A stretch of DNA of 37,832 nucleotides. Origin: Vibrio sp. (lineage in GTDB: Bacteria > Pseudomonadota > Gammaproteobacteria > Enterobacterales > Vibrionaceae). Location: assembly GCA_028131545.1 (NCBI GenBank), contig JAOICL010000021.1, positions 1 to 37,832 of the forward strand, written 5' to 3'. This document shows positions 14,998 to 24,667 of the stretch, piece after piece. The notes beneath the pieces were generated by a model. The model was not told where the DNA came from. It ran no database searches and was given only the letters and a program-made list of their open reading frames with translations. The translations under genes and the position numbers were made by a program. The first letter of the stretch is position 1. Every line of letters begins with the position of its first letter.

Positions 14998-17142
14998 GTG
15001 TCAGATAAGCAGGATGCAAACAACAGTTATATTAATAAACTCGTTGTTAAAGCCATCGAAAAAAAGAACAGAATAGCACGTAAAGATTCGGATAAACCGA
15101 AGCTTGAGTATGTGTTGTTTTCGTCTTTTGATGTGCTTGATTCTTTCCCTTCAAAAAGCGGTCGCACCACCATTTATCATCTTGCGAAAAAAGATGAACC
15201 AGAACAACAAATGTGCTGCAAAGTGGTTAATGACAATGCACCAGAAGAAGCGGATGAATGGTTACGTAATGAAGCGAGCCGACTAGAGGTATCACAGCAC
15301 CCTTGTGTTGCTGAGTTTGTGAAAATTGGCGCTGAATTTGAAAGACCCTACTTAATGTATGAGTGGATTCATGGTGAATCTTTAGCGGAAAAAATCAAAC
15401 GTTATACCAGTACTGGCTTTAGACATGATCATATTGCGTGGCTCATTTATCAACTGGCTGGTGCCTTAGAGTACATGCACACACGTGGTATTTGTCATTT
15501 AGACATTAAACCATCGAACGTATTGATTTCAGATGATGACAGTGTACGCCTCATTGATTTTGGAGCCTCTCGTTATATTGATGAAGAGCAAGAACCTATT
15601 GAGGTGAGCTTGCAGTACGCTTCTCCAAAGTACATTGAAACACGTAAAGCGAATATTAAAGACGACATTTACTCTTTAGCTGTACTGACAGGGCACTTAT
15701 TTTTAGCCGGCAGTCAGGGTGAAAATTGGCATGGGTTACTGTTACAACAACGTCGTCCACCGTTAATTCCAAAGCATATTTGGACAGTGCTCCAGGCCGT
15801 GATTCAAAAGCCGAGAAGCCATCATTATACAGCGGTGACGTTTGCGCAGGCGATTGCCAATATTGATACGAGAAATACCAATGATCTTGGTAATGCACCC
15901 CTGTTTACCTCATTACGAAATGCAGATTTGGTTTTGACGTCAGGTGCATCGACGTTGCCATCACGTCGTTTTAAGTTATTAGAAGGCGCAGCGGCATTAA
16001 GTCTATGCGCAGTAGCGAGTGCCTTTACGTATAAAGCACTTCAGCCAGAACCAGCACCGATTATCGTGCAAGCAGCGGCACCAGAAGTAAAAGAAGATGT
16101 GATTAAAACATCAACGATAAAGCCCGCTCAAACGGCGGCATTTTTGGCCAAATCGCCGTGGGAAGTTCAAACACAACTGGATGCGGTTTCGGGTGATGTA
16201 TTAAGTATCGCGCCTTATCAAGAAGCGTTTAATGTTCAACAAGAACAGAAAAAAGCATTATTTGAGCAACACCAAGAGAGTGTATTAGCTCAGCAACAAG
16301 CGGCGCAATCTTTAACTTATAACTTAAAGCAAACTCGTCAAAAAATGATTACTTTACAACGCGCGATTGCGAAGCGTTACGGAATATCTAAGTCTATTAA
16401 TGCGCAGATTGTTGGGTTAATGACTCAGCTGAATGACACCATTGAACTGTCTGATTCAGCGGTGGGTATGAGGGGAATGACAGAGGCCGATGTTGCACAC
16501 ATCATAGCTGCACCTTATATCGATAAAGAAGATAATGAAGTGGTCAGTACTGAAGCAGTGAAAGCTTCTTTACAAACAACATGGGAACAGCATCAGGCTG
16601 AAGGGTATTTTTACAGTCAGGTCTTTGAACATAAGATCCAAGAAGAATTTGACAGCATTATTTCAAGTTTTGAGCAGCGTCGTCGATTTAGTACGGCCTT
16701 GGCTTACATTGAAGCGGCTAAATCTTACTTTGGTGAAAGTGCAGAACTGAATGAGAAACATCGTGAGATAAAAGTCGCTCGTAGCGAGTATGTCTTATTC
16801 AGTACTGTGACAGAAGAGCGAACCTTCAATAAAGAGCGCCTGACATTAGCTTTGAATGAGTTGGAAACCAGTACGCCTGAGAAATTTAAAGAGGTGGTTG
16901 ATTTATTAAACCATATGGCAAAAGAAGCCATCGACAAAGGGTTCCAAAAGAATCGACGTGCTAATGGTGCTGTGGCCGTACAAAGGGCCATTATTGACTA
17001 TGAAAAAAACATTAGAGCGCTGAAATTAGAAGCCGAGCAAAACAATGCAGCAGAGAGCGGTACGATAGAAAGTAGCGCAATAAAGAACGATTCTTTAAAA
17101 AACAATGTGTTAAAGAACAATGCTGCCGGAAGCAATACATAG
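14998..17142 (+). CDS. T6SS-associated Ser/Thr protein kinase
   Basis: A 714-residue membrane-anchored eukaryotic-like kinase at the head of the T6SS cluster. Kinase domain about 38-290: Lys K75 in CCKVV, alpha-C Glu E92, catalytic loop HLDIKPSN (D169, N174), DFG at 187-189 and an ASPKY activation-segment end. The Arg of the usual HRD is Leu, so it is a non-RD kinase, and the glycine-rich loop is poor (SGRTT). One membrane segment near 328-345 is followed by a 370-residue Gln/Glu-rich coiled region, probably periplasmic. Related kinases control T6SS assembly after translation. GTG at 14998 is the start, with AAGGG upstream. The tail is low-complexity (repeats of KNN/KND). The stop is 108 bp before tssA. 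Confidence 0.88.
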   Translation: MSDKQDANNSYINKLVVKAIEKKNRIARKDSDKPKLEYVLFSSFDVLDSFPSKSGRTTIYHLAKKDEPEQQMCCKVVNDNAPEEADEWLRNEASRLEVSQHPCVAEFVKIGAEFERPYLMYEWIHGESLAEKIKRYTSTGFRHDHIAWLIYQLAGALEYMHTRGICHLDIKPSNVLISDDDSVRLIDFGASRYIDEEQEPIEVSLQYASPKYIETRKANIKDDIYSLAVLTGHLFLAGSQGENWHGLLLQQRRPPLIPKHIWTVLQAVIQKPRSHHYTAVTFAQAIANIDTRNTNDLGNAPLFTSLRNADLVLTSGASTLPSRRFKLLEGAAALSLCAVASAFTYKALQPEPAPIIVQAAAPEVKEDVIKTSTIKPAQTAAFLAKSPWEVQTQLDAVSGDVLSIAPYQEAFNVQQEQKKALFEQHQESVLAQQQAAQSLTYNLKQTRQKMITLQRAIAKRYGISKSINAQIVGLMTQLNDTIELSDSAVGMRGMTEADVAHIIAAPYIDKEDNEVVSTEAVKASLQTTWEQHQAEGYFYSQVFEHKIQEEFDSIISSFEQRRRFSTALAYIEAAKSYFGESAELNEKHREIKVARSEYVLFSTVTEERTFNKERLTLALNELETSTPEKFKEVVDLLNHMAKEAIDKGFQKNRRANGAVAVQRAIIDYEKNIRALKLEAEQNNAAESGTIESSAIKNDSLKNNVLKNNAAGSNT

Positions 17143-17250
17143 ATAGATGTACGTAGATAACCGTACATTCGAGAACATGCTTAGAGAACAACGCGAGCGT
17201 TCTCGTCGCAAAGAGTGTCATCGTAATTAGGATTATTTGAGGTTTATTAC

Positions 17251-18936
17251 ATGGATATTATAGACACCGATTCAGCCGTGGTTGAAGCAATCGAGCGCTA
17301 TTTAGCGCCAATTAATGACGCGATGCCATGTGGTGAAGAATCAAAATACGAACCGTGTTATGAGCAAATGGAAGAAGAAGTTCAAAAATACGGTTCATTA
17401 TTCGGTGAAATTGTTGATTGGTCGGTAGTCAATCACTTTGCGACGGAAGTAGTAACACAGCACTCTAAAGACTTAAAAGCGACGTGTTACCTCGTACGCG
17501 CTTTGGTTGAAGAAGGCAAAGTACAAGGGCTTGAATCAGGCTTAGTTTTGCTAGAGCAAATGGTCGTACGTTTTGGCGCTGGACTGTACCCTAAGCGAAA
17601 ACGAGCTCGTGTAGGTGCGATTGAATGGTTGAGTAATCAACTGAAAATAACATTAGATGCCTTGCCTGAGCATGAATTAGATTGGGCACAATTGTCTCGT
17701 TGTAATGATGCTGTGCAGCGTATCCAAGGAGCGATGGATGAAGCATTCCCAGATGTGGATGCGGATTTCTATGATGTTAAAGTAGCTCTTAATGGATTGA
17801 TGCAGCGTGCTCCAGCGGTTGAACCAGAGCCAGAGTTCATTCCAGAACCACCAAAAATGGAAGTGAACGATACCCCGCATTTGAATAATGCCGTATCGGT
17901 TCCTGGGCATGCACAACCTGTTACGCAAGACGTGTTACAACCAGATACCTTACTACAAGGTAAAGATCAGCAACAAGGCATAGCACAGCAACAAGCAGCA
18001 ACACCGCAGCCAGTGACCAGAGCGGCAGAACCAAAAAAAGCGGTAAGAAGTGCACCAAAAGTCGTTGCTGAGCAAGATGTTGATGTGGATGTGAGCTCTC
18101 CTACAGCATCAAAAAGAAGCTTAAAGAAAGTCGCGGAGTTGCTGCTTCATTCCAACCTCGCGGAGCCATTAGGGTATCGTATTAATCGTTACCTAACGTG
18201 GTTTGATGTTGATGAAATCCCAATGAATACAGAGGGTGTATCGGTTCTTAACTTGCCGGTTTCACAGGATCAGCAAGCGATTTATGCGGATAAGTCGGCT
18301 CAAGAATCGGATGTGGACACGATCAAACGATTAGAGCGCTCGCTCACCGATGCCCCGTTTTGGCTGACTGGACATTATTTGTTATCAAAAATGTTGAAAA
18401 ACTTGGGAATGGATGAAGCCGCGAGTGCCGTTCAACAAGAAACAGCAGCTTTCGTTAGAAGCCTTGAAGGCATAGAGACGATAACGTTTAAAAATAAAGT
18501 GCCTTTTGCTGATGAAGCGACTCAGCAATGGTTACAACAAACCAGCACCTCATCAGGTGGCGGCTCATCATCACCCATGATGTTAGGGAGCAGTCAGCCG
18601 ATTGGTGATATTAATTTTGACGATATCGATATCGGTAATTTAGGTGAAACGATTCAAGGCATTGCCGGATCATTGGCACAAGAGATATCGGGTCGTGGAC
18701 GATTTTTATTGAATATACAAATGGTGGAGTTATACCACCACTTAGCTTTATCGGCTTTGGCTCTACCGTATCTAGAAACGATATGGGCAGAGACCGAAAA
18801 GCTCGATTTGGTTTACTGGGAGCCACAATTATTTGCGAGATTAGAGCTACTAACACAGCAAATAATGATGTCTCTCTATCCTTCGGTCGATGTTTTACCT
18901 GAAAAGTATCAGCCCTGGGAACATTTATTTAAATAA
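17251..18936 (+). CDS. tssA: T6SS protein TssA (ImpA_N domain)
   Basis: A 561-residue TssA, which helps start and cap the growing tail sheath. The N-terminal ImpA_N domain (about 13-125) shows the typical MPCGEESKYEP entry, the FGEIVDWSVV segment and the WLSNQLK end. A Pro/Gln-rich linker (about 190-285) leads to a C-terminal helical domain (about 285-561) of the VasJ-like kind with HHLALSALALPYLETIW near the end. The gene follows the kinase and precedes tssB by 74 bp, in the usual order for this subtype. Confidence 0.9.
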   Translation: MDIIDTDSAVVEAIERYLAPINDAMPCGEESKYEPCYEQMEEEVQKYGSLFGEIVDWSVVNHFATEVVTQHSKDLKATCYLVRALVEEGKVQGLESGLVLLEQMVVRFGAGLYPKRKRARVGAIEWLSNQLKITLDALPEHELDWAQLSRCNDAVQRIQGAMDEAFPDVDADFYDVKVALNGLMQRAPAVEPEPEFIPEPPKMEVNDTPHLNNAVSVPGHAQPVTQDVLQPDTLLQGKDQQQGIAQQQAATPQPVTRAAEPKKAVRSAPKVVAEQDVDVDVSSPTASKRSLKKVAELLLHSNLAEPLGYRINRYLTWFDVDEIPMNTEGVSVLNLPVSQDQQAIYADKSAQESDVDTIKRLERSLTDAPFWLTGHYLLSKMLKNLGMDEAASAVQQETAAFVRSLEGIETITFKNKVPFADEATQQWLQQTSTSSGGGSSSPMMLGSSQPIGDINFDDIDIGNLGETIQGIAGSLAQEISGRGRFLLNIQMVELYHHLALSALALPYLETIWAETEKLDLVYWEPQLFARLELLTQQIMMSLYPSVDVLPEKYQPWEHLFK

Positions 18937-19010
18937 GCAACATTTGCTTTTAACAATTATTAAAACATCAACAACGGACTAACGTTAGTCTAAATGGTAA
19001 AGGAATCACT

Positions 19011-19514
19011 ATGTCAAGAGATGGATCAGTCGCTCCAAAAGAGCGCATTAATATTCGTTATGTACCTACATCGGATGATGTAAAGGAAGATGTCGAACTG
19101 CCTTTAAATATGATGGTAGTCGGTGACTTTACTGCTCGTGAAGATGATACGCCTATCGAAGAGCGTACACCGATTAATGTAACGAAAGATAATTTTAATG
19201 AAGTGTTAGATGGTATGTCTCCACGCATTAATGTTGCGGTAGACAATCAATTATCAGATGAACCTGACGCAAAATTATCTGTTGATCTTACTTTTAAACA
19301 AATGAAAGATTTTTCACCAGAGAACGTTGTAAACAGCGTCCCTGAATTGCAGCAATTGCTTGAACTACGTGAAGCATTGATTGCACTAAAAGGCCCTCTT
19401 GGTAATGCACCTGCGTTCCGTAAAAAGATTGCCGCTCTACTTCAGGATGAAGAAGCACGTCAGAAGCTACTGGCTGAATTAAACATCAGCGGCAAGCAAA
19501 CTGAATCAGTGTAA
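19011..19514 (+). CDS. tssB: T6SS sheath small subunit TssB (VipA)
   Basis: A 167-residue TssB. It begins with the family pattern SVAPKERINIRYVPT, contains LPLNMMVVGDFTAREDDTPIEER, and ends with the helical LQQLLELREALIALKGPLGN...FRKKIAALL block. With TssC it forms the contractile sheath. AAGGA lies before the ATG, and tssC follows after 27 bp, so the two subunits are made together. Confidence 0.96.
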   Translation: MSRDGSVAPKERINIRYVPTSDDVKEDVELPLNMMVVGDFTAREDDTPIEERTPINVTKDNFNEVLDGMSPRINVAVDNQLSDEPDAKLSVDLTFKQMKDFSPENVVNSVPELQQLLELREALIALKGPLGNAPAFRKKIAALLQDEEARQKLLAELNISGKQTESV

Positions 19515-19541
19515 TCGCAGGATACGAACGGAGAATTAGCA

Positions 19542-21026
19542 ATGGCAGATAATATTTTAGAGTCAGGAACGCAAACTGAAGTTGAAACAGTCGACAATGC
19601 GTCGTTACTCGAAAGCATTTTAAGTGAATCACGCATTCAGCCTCACCAAGAAGGCTATGCAGTGGCAAAGCGTGGTGTTGAAGCGTTTATTTCAGAGCTA
19701 CTAAGCTCAAATACCACAGAGCGTGTCGATCAATCATTGGTTGATCTTATGATTTCTGAAATCGATGAGAAATTGTCGAATCAAGTGGATGCGATTTTAC
19801 ATAATGAAGAATTCAAAGCGGTAGAATCATCTTGGCGTGGTATGAAGTACCTTGTTGATCATACTGACTTCCGTGAAAACATTCAGATTGAAATGTTATC
19901 GGCTAAGAAAGATGAACTACTAGAAGACTTTGAAGATTCACCTGAAGTGGTTCGTTCAGGTCTATACGATCGCATATATGCTCGTGAATATGGTCAATTT
20001 GGTGGTAAGCCGATTGCGGCTGTTATCTGTGATTATGACTTCAATTCGTCATCACCAGACATTAAATTGATGCAACACCTTTCTAGTGTTGGTGCTATGT
20101 CTCATGCACCTATTCTATCGTCGGTTTCTTCAGAATTCTTTGGCTTAGATAGTTATGAAGAATTACCGAACCTAAAAGACATGAGCGCAGTATTAGAAGG
20201 GCCTCAATACACTAAATGGCGTGCTTTCCGTGAAAGTGAAGATTCTCGTTATATGGGATTATGTACTTCACGCTTTATGTTACGTAGCCCATATTCTGTT
20301 GAAGATAACCCAATTAAGGCATTCAACTACAATGAGAAAGTATCAGATAGCCATGATAGCTTCTTATGGGGTAATTCAGCGTATGCGTTAGCGTCTCGTA
20401 TTAGTGATTCATTTTCTAAATACCGTTGGTGCCCAAATATTATTGGTCCACAGAGTGGCGGTGCAGTTCATGACTTACCGGTTTATAACTATGAGTCAAT
20501 GGGCCAAATTGAAACGAAGATCCCAACGGAAGTCTTGATTTCAGATCGTCGTGAATTTGAATTAGCAGAAGAAGGTTTCATTTCTTTAACGATGCGTAAA
20601 GGTTCTGATAATGCGGCTTTCTTCTCTGCAAACTCAGTTCAAAAACCAAAAGTGTACCCAAATACACCAGAAGGTAAGCAAGCAGAGATGAACTATAAAC
20701 TGGGTACTCAGTTACCGTATATGTTTATCATCAACCGCTTAGCGCATTACATTAAAGTACTGCAACGTGAAGAGATTGGTTCTCATAAAGAACGTGTGGA
20801 TCTAGAAATTGATCTAAACAAGTGGATTCGTCAGTACGTATCTGACCAAGAGAACCCACCAGCAGACGTACGTGCTCGTCGTCCACTGCGTGCGGCGCAG
20901 ATTGATGTGTCTGATGTTGATGGCGATCCAGGATGGTACAAAGTATCACTGTCGGTACGTCCACACTTTAAGTACATGGGTGCGAGCTTTGAGCTGTCAT
21001 TAGTGGGTAAATTAGACCAAAACTAA
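19542..21026 (+). CDS. tssC: T6SS sheath large subunit TssC (VipB)
   Basis: A 494-residue TssC, the normal length. Conserved blocks include the FKAVESSWRGMKYLVDHTDF segment, the AREYGQFGGKPIAAVICDYDF strand, the AFRESEDSRYMGLC block and the C-terminal DVDGDPGWYKVSLSVRPHFKYMGASFELSLVGKLD. It polymerises with TssB; its N-terminal helix is what the TssH ATPase pulls on after contraction. A terminator-like hairpin follows in the gap before tssE. Confidence 0.97.
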   Translation: MADNILESGTQTEVETVDNASLLESILSESRIQPHQEGYAVAKRGVEAFISELLSSNTTERVDQSLVDLMISEIDEKLSNQVDAILHNEEFKAVESSWRGMKYLVDHTDFRENIQIEMLSAKKDELLEDFEDSPEVVRSGLYDRIYAREYGQFGGKPIAAVICDYDFNSSSPDIKLMQHLSSVGAMSHAPILSSVSSEFFGLDSYEELPNLKDMSAVLEGPQYTKWRAFRESEDSRYMGLCTSRFMLRSPYSVEDNPIKAFNYNEKVSDSHDSFLWGNSAYALASRISDSFSKYRWCPNIIGPQSGGAVHDLPVYNYESMGQIETKIPTEVLISDRREFELAEEGFISLTMRKGSDNAAFFSANSVQKPKVYPNTPEGKQAEMNYKLGTQLPYMFIINRLAHYIKVLQREEIGSHKERVDLEIDLNKWIRQYVSDQENPPADVRARRPLRAAQIDVSDVDGDPGWYKVSLSVRPHFKYMGASFELSLVGKLDQN

Positions 21027-21090
21027 TCGAACCCATCACAATGAATGTCTCTTTATTGTGACGTACTTTTATTGTGAGGTACTAAAAGTT

Positions 21091-21133
21091 AATCATACCG
21101 GATGAGCGAGAGCTATCCGGTATGATTATTTTT
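21091..21133 (+). terminator. Terminator-like hairpin between tssC and tssE
   Basis: AATCATACCGGAT (21091-21103) and ATCCGGTATGATT (21115-21127) form a perfect 13-bp stem with an 11-nt loop, followed by ATTTTT. It lies 65 bp after tssC and ends 24 bp before tssE, inside the operon. Just before it, TTTATTGTGACGTAC and TTTATTGTGAGGTAC form a tandem direct repeat. Confidence 0.75.
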
Positions 21134-21156
21134 AACAAACCGTAAGGGATGAAGTA

Positions 21157-21567
21157 ATGGAAAAAGGATTTCGATTACTTGAGCGTATCGAATTAGGTGA
21201 AGCTAAGCGCTCTTTTGAAAGAGAAAAATCAACACGGCACTTAGTTGACTCTATTCATTTACACTTAGCGGATTTATTGAATACGCATGCAGGTAATGCC
21301 CTCATTGATGAGGAGTATGGATTACCCGACTTTAATGATGTATTAGCACAACAAAATAACTTGGTTCGCCATATACAAGCTAATATTCAAGAGACCATTG
21401 AAAGCTTCGAACCGCGTATGCAAAATGTCAAAGTGACGCATATCGAAGACGAAAATAGTGCCCTTAAATTAAGCTTTTCTATTAGCGGAGAAGTACTGCA
21501 TAACGGCAGCGATGTCCCAATGGCAATCAGCGTATTCATGGGTATTGATGGTCAGTTCAATATATGA
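21157..21567 (+). CDS. tssE: T6SS baseplate protein TssE (gp25-like)
   Basis: A 136-residue gp25/lysozyme-like baseplate protein. It starts GFRLLERIELGE, contains the LLNTHAGNALIDEEYGLPDFND block typical of gp25-like proteins, and ends with the beta-strand FSISGEVLHNG...ISVFMGIDGQFNI. It connects the first sheath ring to the TssF/TssG wedge. An AAGGG ribosome site sits upstream of the ATG. Confidence 0.95.
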   Translation: MEKGFRLLERIELGEAKRSFEREKSTRHLVDSIHLHLADLLNTHAGNALIDEEYGLPDFNDVLAQQNNLVRHIQANIQETIESFEPRMQNVKVTHIEDENSALKLSFSISGEVLHNGSDVPMAISVFMGIDGQFNI

Positions 21568-21593
21568 GCTTCATATAAATCTGATATAAATAA

Positions 21594-21638
21594 CTAACGC
21601 ATAATAAGCAACGCATAATAACCAACGAATAATAATAA
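21594..21638 (+). repeat. Three tandem 15-bp units between tssE and tssF
   Basis: CTAACGCATAATAAG, CAACGCATAATAAC(C) and CAACGAATAATAAT lie head to tail at 21594, 21609 and 21624. The last unit is diverged. They lie in the 137-bp gap, away from the tssF ribosome site at 21687-21697. Confidence 0.7.
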
Positions 21639-21704
21639 AGCTTAGGCTCATTCGGATGTAATGGTTTCAATGAGTGAGTAGGATTAAAGGAAAAGGAAAC
21701 GACT

Positions 21705-23471
21705 GTGGCTAGCGGAAAATACTTTCAGGATGAATTACGTTATTTGAAGGAAATGGGCAGTGAGTTTGCAAAGCACAACCCAAAACTTGCTCATTTTCTT
21801 GCCGATGATGCCTATGATCCAGATGTCGAACGTTTACTCGAAGGTTTTGCTTTTTTAAGCGGACGTTTACGCGAAAAAATTGATGATGAACTGCCAGAAT
21901 TAACTCAATCTATGATGACGCTACTGTGGCCTCATTATATGCGTTCTATTCCATCAATGTGCATCACGCAGATGAATCCTGACGTATTAGGCGTGACAAG
22001 TAAGCGTACAATTAAAAAAGGCAAAGAACTGTTTAGTCCTCAGGTTGAAGGTGTTCAGTGCCGATTCAAAACCAGCTACGATGTTGATGTCTATCCTATC
22101 TCCATTTCATCAATCGCTCAGCATTCAACGTCAACAAGCTCGACGATTGATATGACGGTTAATTCTGCGATCGCAAATAATTCCCAAGCGGGTGTAAACC
22201 TAGCGACATTGGGTCTTGATACGTTACGGTGTCACCTGAGTGGCAGTGTGAATATTACACGCAGTCTCTATGTTTGGTTATTACGCCATTTAAAACACAT
22301 CGTGCTTGATGTTGAAGGCGGGCAGAAACATGTGCTGTCGCCAGATAAGGTGAAACCCGTAGGATTTGATGATACCGAGTCGTTATTGCCGTTCAGTAAA
22401 CACGTCTTTTCTGGTTATCGCTTGCTGCAAGAGTACTTTGCGATGCCAGAGAAATTCATGTTTTTTGATTTACAGGGTTTAGAAGGGATCAGCGAAGTAC
22501 CGATTTGTTCAGGCTTTAAAGTGTCTTTTGTATTTGATAGACCCTTACCCGATGATGTGATTGTTCGAAACAATACCATTCGTTTGCATTGTTCCCCAGC
22601 GGTGAACCTTTTTACGGAAGATGCCGACCCAATTCGTATGGAACAGCGTGCGGTTGAATACCCAGTAAAAGCACAAAATCTAGATTTGATTCATCATGAA
22701 GTTTACTCTGTTGATTCCGTTGAATGTTGGAGCAAAACGACACGCCAGCAGAAAACCTTAGTGGAATTTGAGAGCTTTGAACACAGTATTTATCCGAATA
22801 AATCTCAAGATTTTTATCGAACAAAAATAGCAGAAAGAGCCGATAATAATGGCCTGCAACGGTTTATTTCATTCCATAAACACGATCAAACCCAGGCCAA
22901 CCTAGAAGCCGATACGGTACTGATGTCACTGACATGCAGCAATGGTTCATTACCTGAGCGTTTATCGGTAGGTGATATCAAAGATGATAATACCCAAGGC
23001 GCTGAAAAATCAGAATGCATTAACATCACTAAGCCAACGCAATCACTCAGACCTCAATTGAGTGGTGAGCTCCAGTGGCAATTGATTGCCAACATGTCGT
23101 TGAATTATATGACCATGGCCGATATTAATGCTTTGAAAACCTTAATCGCAACTTACGATTTTCAATCGAATGTCAATCGACAAACACAGCGTATTTCTCA
23201 ACGTCGTTTAGAAGGGTTAAAAGCGGTTGATATTCTACCGATTGATCGTATTTATCGAGGCGTCATGGTGCGAGGTACACAGTGTCATTTAACGGTCGAT
23301 TCCGATAAGTTTGTGAACGAAGGCGATATGTTTCTGCTGTGTAACATCATCAATGAATTTATACGCGTTCACGCCAGTATCAATTCCTTTACTGAGTTGG
23401 AAGTGACCGATGACAATACCAATGAGAATTATCATTGGAAGCATCAAATCGGACGCCAAGAAGTGATTTAA
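21705..23471 (+). CDS. tssF: T6SS baseplate protein TssF
   Basis: A 588-residue TssF. The N-terminus YFQDELRYLKEMGSEFAKHNPKLAHFL and the PDVERLLEGFAFLSGRLREKIDDELPELT block are hallmarks of the family, as are LWPHYMRSIPSM and the C-terminal RGVMVRGTQCHLTVD and LLCNIINEFIRVHASINSF. TssF forms the baseplate wedge with TssG and TssE. The start is GTG at 21705 with an AAGGA run 7 bases upstream. tssG follows after 15 bp. Confidence 0.95.
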   Translation: MASGKYFQDELRYLKEMGSEFAKHNPKLAHFLADDAYDPDVERLLEGFAFLSGRLREKIDDELPELTQSMMTLLWPHYMRSIPSMCITQMNPDVLGVTSKRTIKKGKELFSPQVEGVQCRFKTSYDVDVYPISISSIAQHSTSTSSTIDMTVNSAIANNSQAGVNLATLGLDTLRCHLSGSVNITRSLYVWLLRHLKHIVLDVEGGQKHVLSPDKVKPVGFDDTESLLPFSKHVFSGYRLLQEYFAMPEKFMFFDLQGLEGISEVPICSGFKVSFVFDRPLPDDVIVRNNTIRLHCSPAVNLFTEDADPIRMEQRAVEYPVKAQNLDLIHHEVYSVDSVECWSKTTRQQKTLVEFESFEHSIYPNKSQDFYRTKIAERADNNGLQRFISFHKHDQTQANLEADTVLMSLTCSNGSLPERLSVGDIKDDNTQGAEKSECINITKPTQSLRPQLSGELQWQLIANMSLNYMTMADINALKTLIATYDFQSNVNRQTQRISQRRLEGLKAVDILPIDRIYRGVMVRGTQCHLTVDSDKFVNEGDMFLLCNIINEFIRVHASINSFTELEVTDDNTNENYHWKHQIGRQEVI

Positions 23472-23486
23472 CCTGAGGGTGGAACT

Positions 23487-24635
23487 ATGAAAGGAAACAA
23501 ACAAACCGCCTTTGAACCTAGCGCAGAAGCGTTATATGAGGACATATCCCTTCAACCTAAGATGGAAGTGGAGAATCACTTCCATTGGCAAGAGGAAAGG
23601 ACATGGCCTTTACCAAAGGTATTTGAAGACAAGAGCCATGAGTTCAGTTTCTTCCAGGTTATTTCATTACTTGAAAAGCGTTATCAAGCATTAGACCACA
23701 ACAATTTCACTGGAGTAGGTAAAGCTGATCATTTTGAAAACGAACGCATTCGTTTTAGTGTTTCTGCCGAATTGGGTTACCCAAGACACGACATCGACTT
23801 TATTCAACACGGACATCATTCTTCGACGTTAACCGGAGAAGATAAAGTGTATACACGTGTGCAAGTCAACTTTCTTGGTTTGCATGGTTCCTCTTCACCA
23901 TTGCCCTCGAATTATACCGAGAAGTTAGCAGGGCGCGATGAAGACGAAAACCCAGTGAAACAGTTTCTAGATTTTTTCCATCATAATACCGTCACGATGG
24001 CGTATCAAATATGGAAGAAATACCGCTACCATGTTCAGTTTCATCAGCATGCGGATGACCCTTTTTCACAGCGATTATTTTATTTGTTTGGTGCTCCAGC
24101 GTCGGTTCAAAAGCGCTTAGAAAAAACAAGGGTCGGTAAACCTCAGTTGTTGCGTTATATCAGTCAATTTACGAATCGCACTCGATCACCGAAAATGTTG
24201 GAAGGCGTGATTTCACACTATTTTTCGATTCCAGATGTCAAAATTGAAGAATGGGTTTATCGGCAGGTTGATATCCATGAAAGCCAGCAGAATCGATTAG
24301 GTCAGACAAACTGTACACTCAATGAAGATGCGCACCTTGGTGAATCCATGCCTTCATTAGGCGGTAAATTTAATATTTGGTTCAACAATCTTGATATGGA
24401 GCAATACCAGTACTTTTTACCGGATCAAGAGGGCTACAAGCAATTAAAAACACTGATGCAGCTGATGTTAAAAGACCCTTTGGCATGGGATATTAAACTC
24501 CAGTTGAAACCAGAACATGTACCAGCACCTCAATTAGGCCAAACGGGAAGTCTACTTGGGGCCACGACATGGATAGGCGATATAAATCAAAACGATAGCT
24601 TAAAACCTATCATGACAGTGGTGGGGTGCGAATAA
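23487..24635 (+). CDS. tssG: T6SS baseplate protein TssG
   Basis: A 382-residue TssG. After a 35-residue leader it has the expected FSFFQVISLLEKR start of the fold, RIRFSVSAELGYP, the LGLHGSSSPLPSNYTEKL motif and the FLDFFHHN segment that precede the wedge interface. It partners TssF in the baseplate. Its ribosome site GGTGGA is in the short gap after tssF. The product is a little longer at the N-terminus than many family members. Confidence 0.94.
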   Translation: MKGNKQTAFEPSAEALYEDISLQPKMEVENHFHWQEERTWPLPKVFEDKSHEFSFFQVISLLEKRYQALDHNNFTGVGKADHFENERIRFSVSAELGYPRHDIDFIQHGHHSSTLTGEDKVYTRVQVNFLGLHGSSSPLPSNYTEKLAGRDEDENPVKQFLDFFHHNTVTMAYQIWKKYRYHVQFHQHADDPFSQRLFYLFGAPASVQKRLEKTRVGKPQLLRYISQFTNRTRSPKMLEGVISHYFSIPDVKIEEWVYRQVDIHESQQNRLGQTNCTLNEDAHLGESMPSLGGKFNIWFNNLDMEQYQYFLPDQEGYKQLKTLMQLMLKDPLAWDIKLQLKPEHVPAPQLGQTGSLLGATTWIGDINQNDSLKPIMTVVGCE

Positions 24636-24638
24636 CCC

Positions 24639-24667
24639 CTTGAATTCCTTTTGGGTCACCCCAAGAT
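24639..24667 (+). promoter_or_regulatory. Candidate sigma-32 (heat-shock) promoter ahead of the ClpB-like tssH
   Basis: CTTGAA (24639-24644), 14 bases, then CCCCAAGAT (24659-24667) matches the sigma-32 pattern CTTGAA and CCCCATnT with one mismatch in the second box. It starts 4 bases after tssG and about 300 bases before the tssH start codon. Matching by eye only. Confidence 0.45.

Noticed and set aside
21594..21638. CRISPR-like array
   Set aside because: Units are contiguous 15-bp tandem repeats without spacers.
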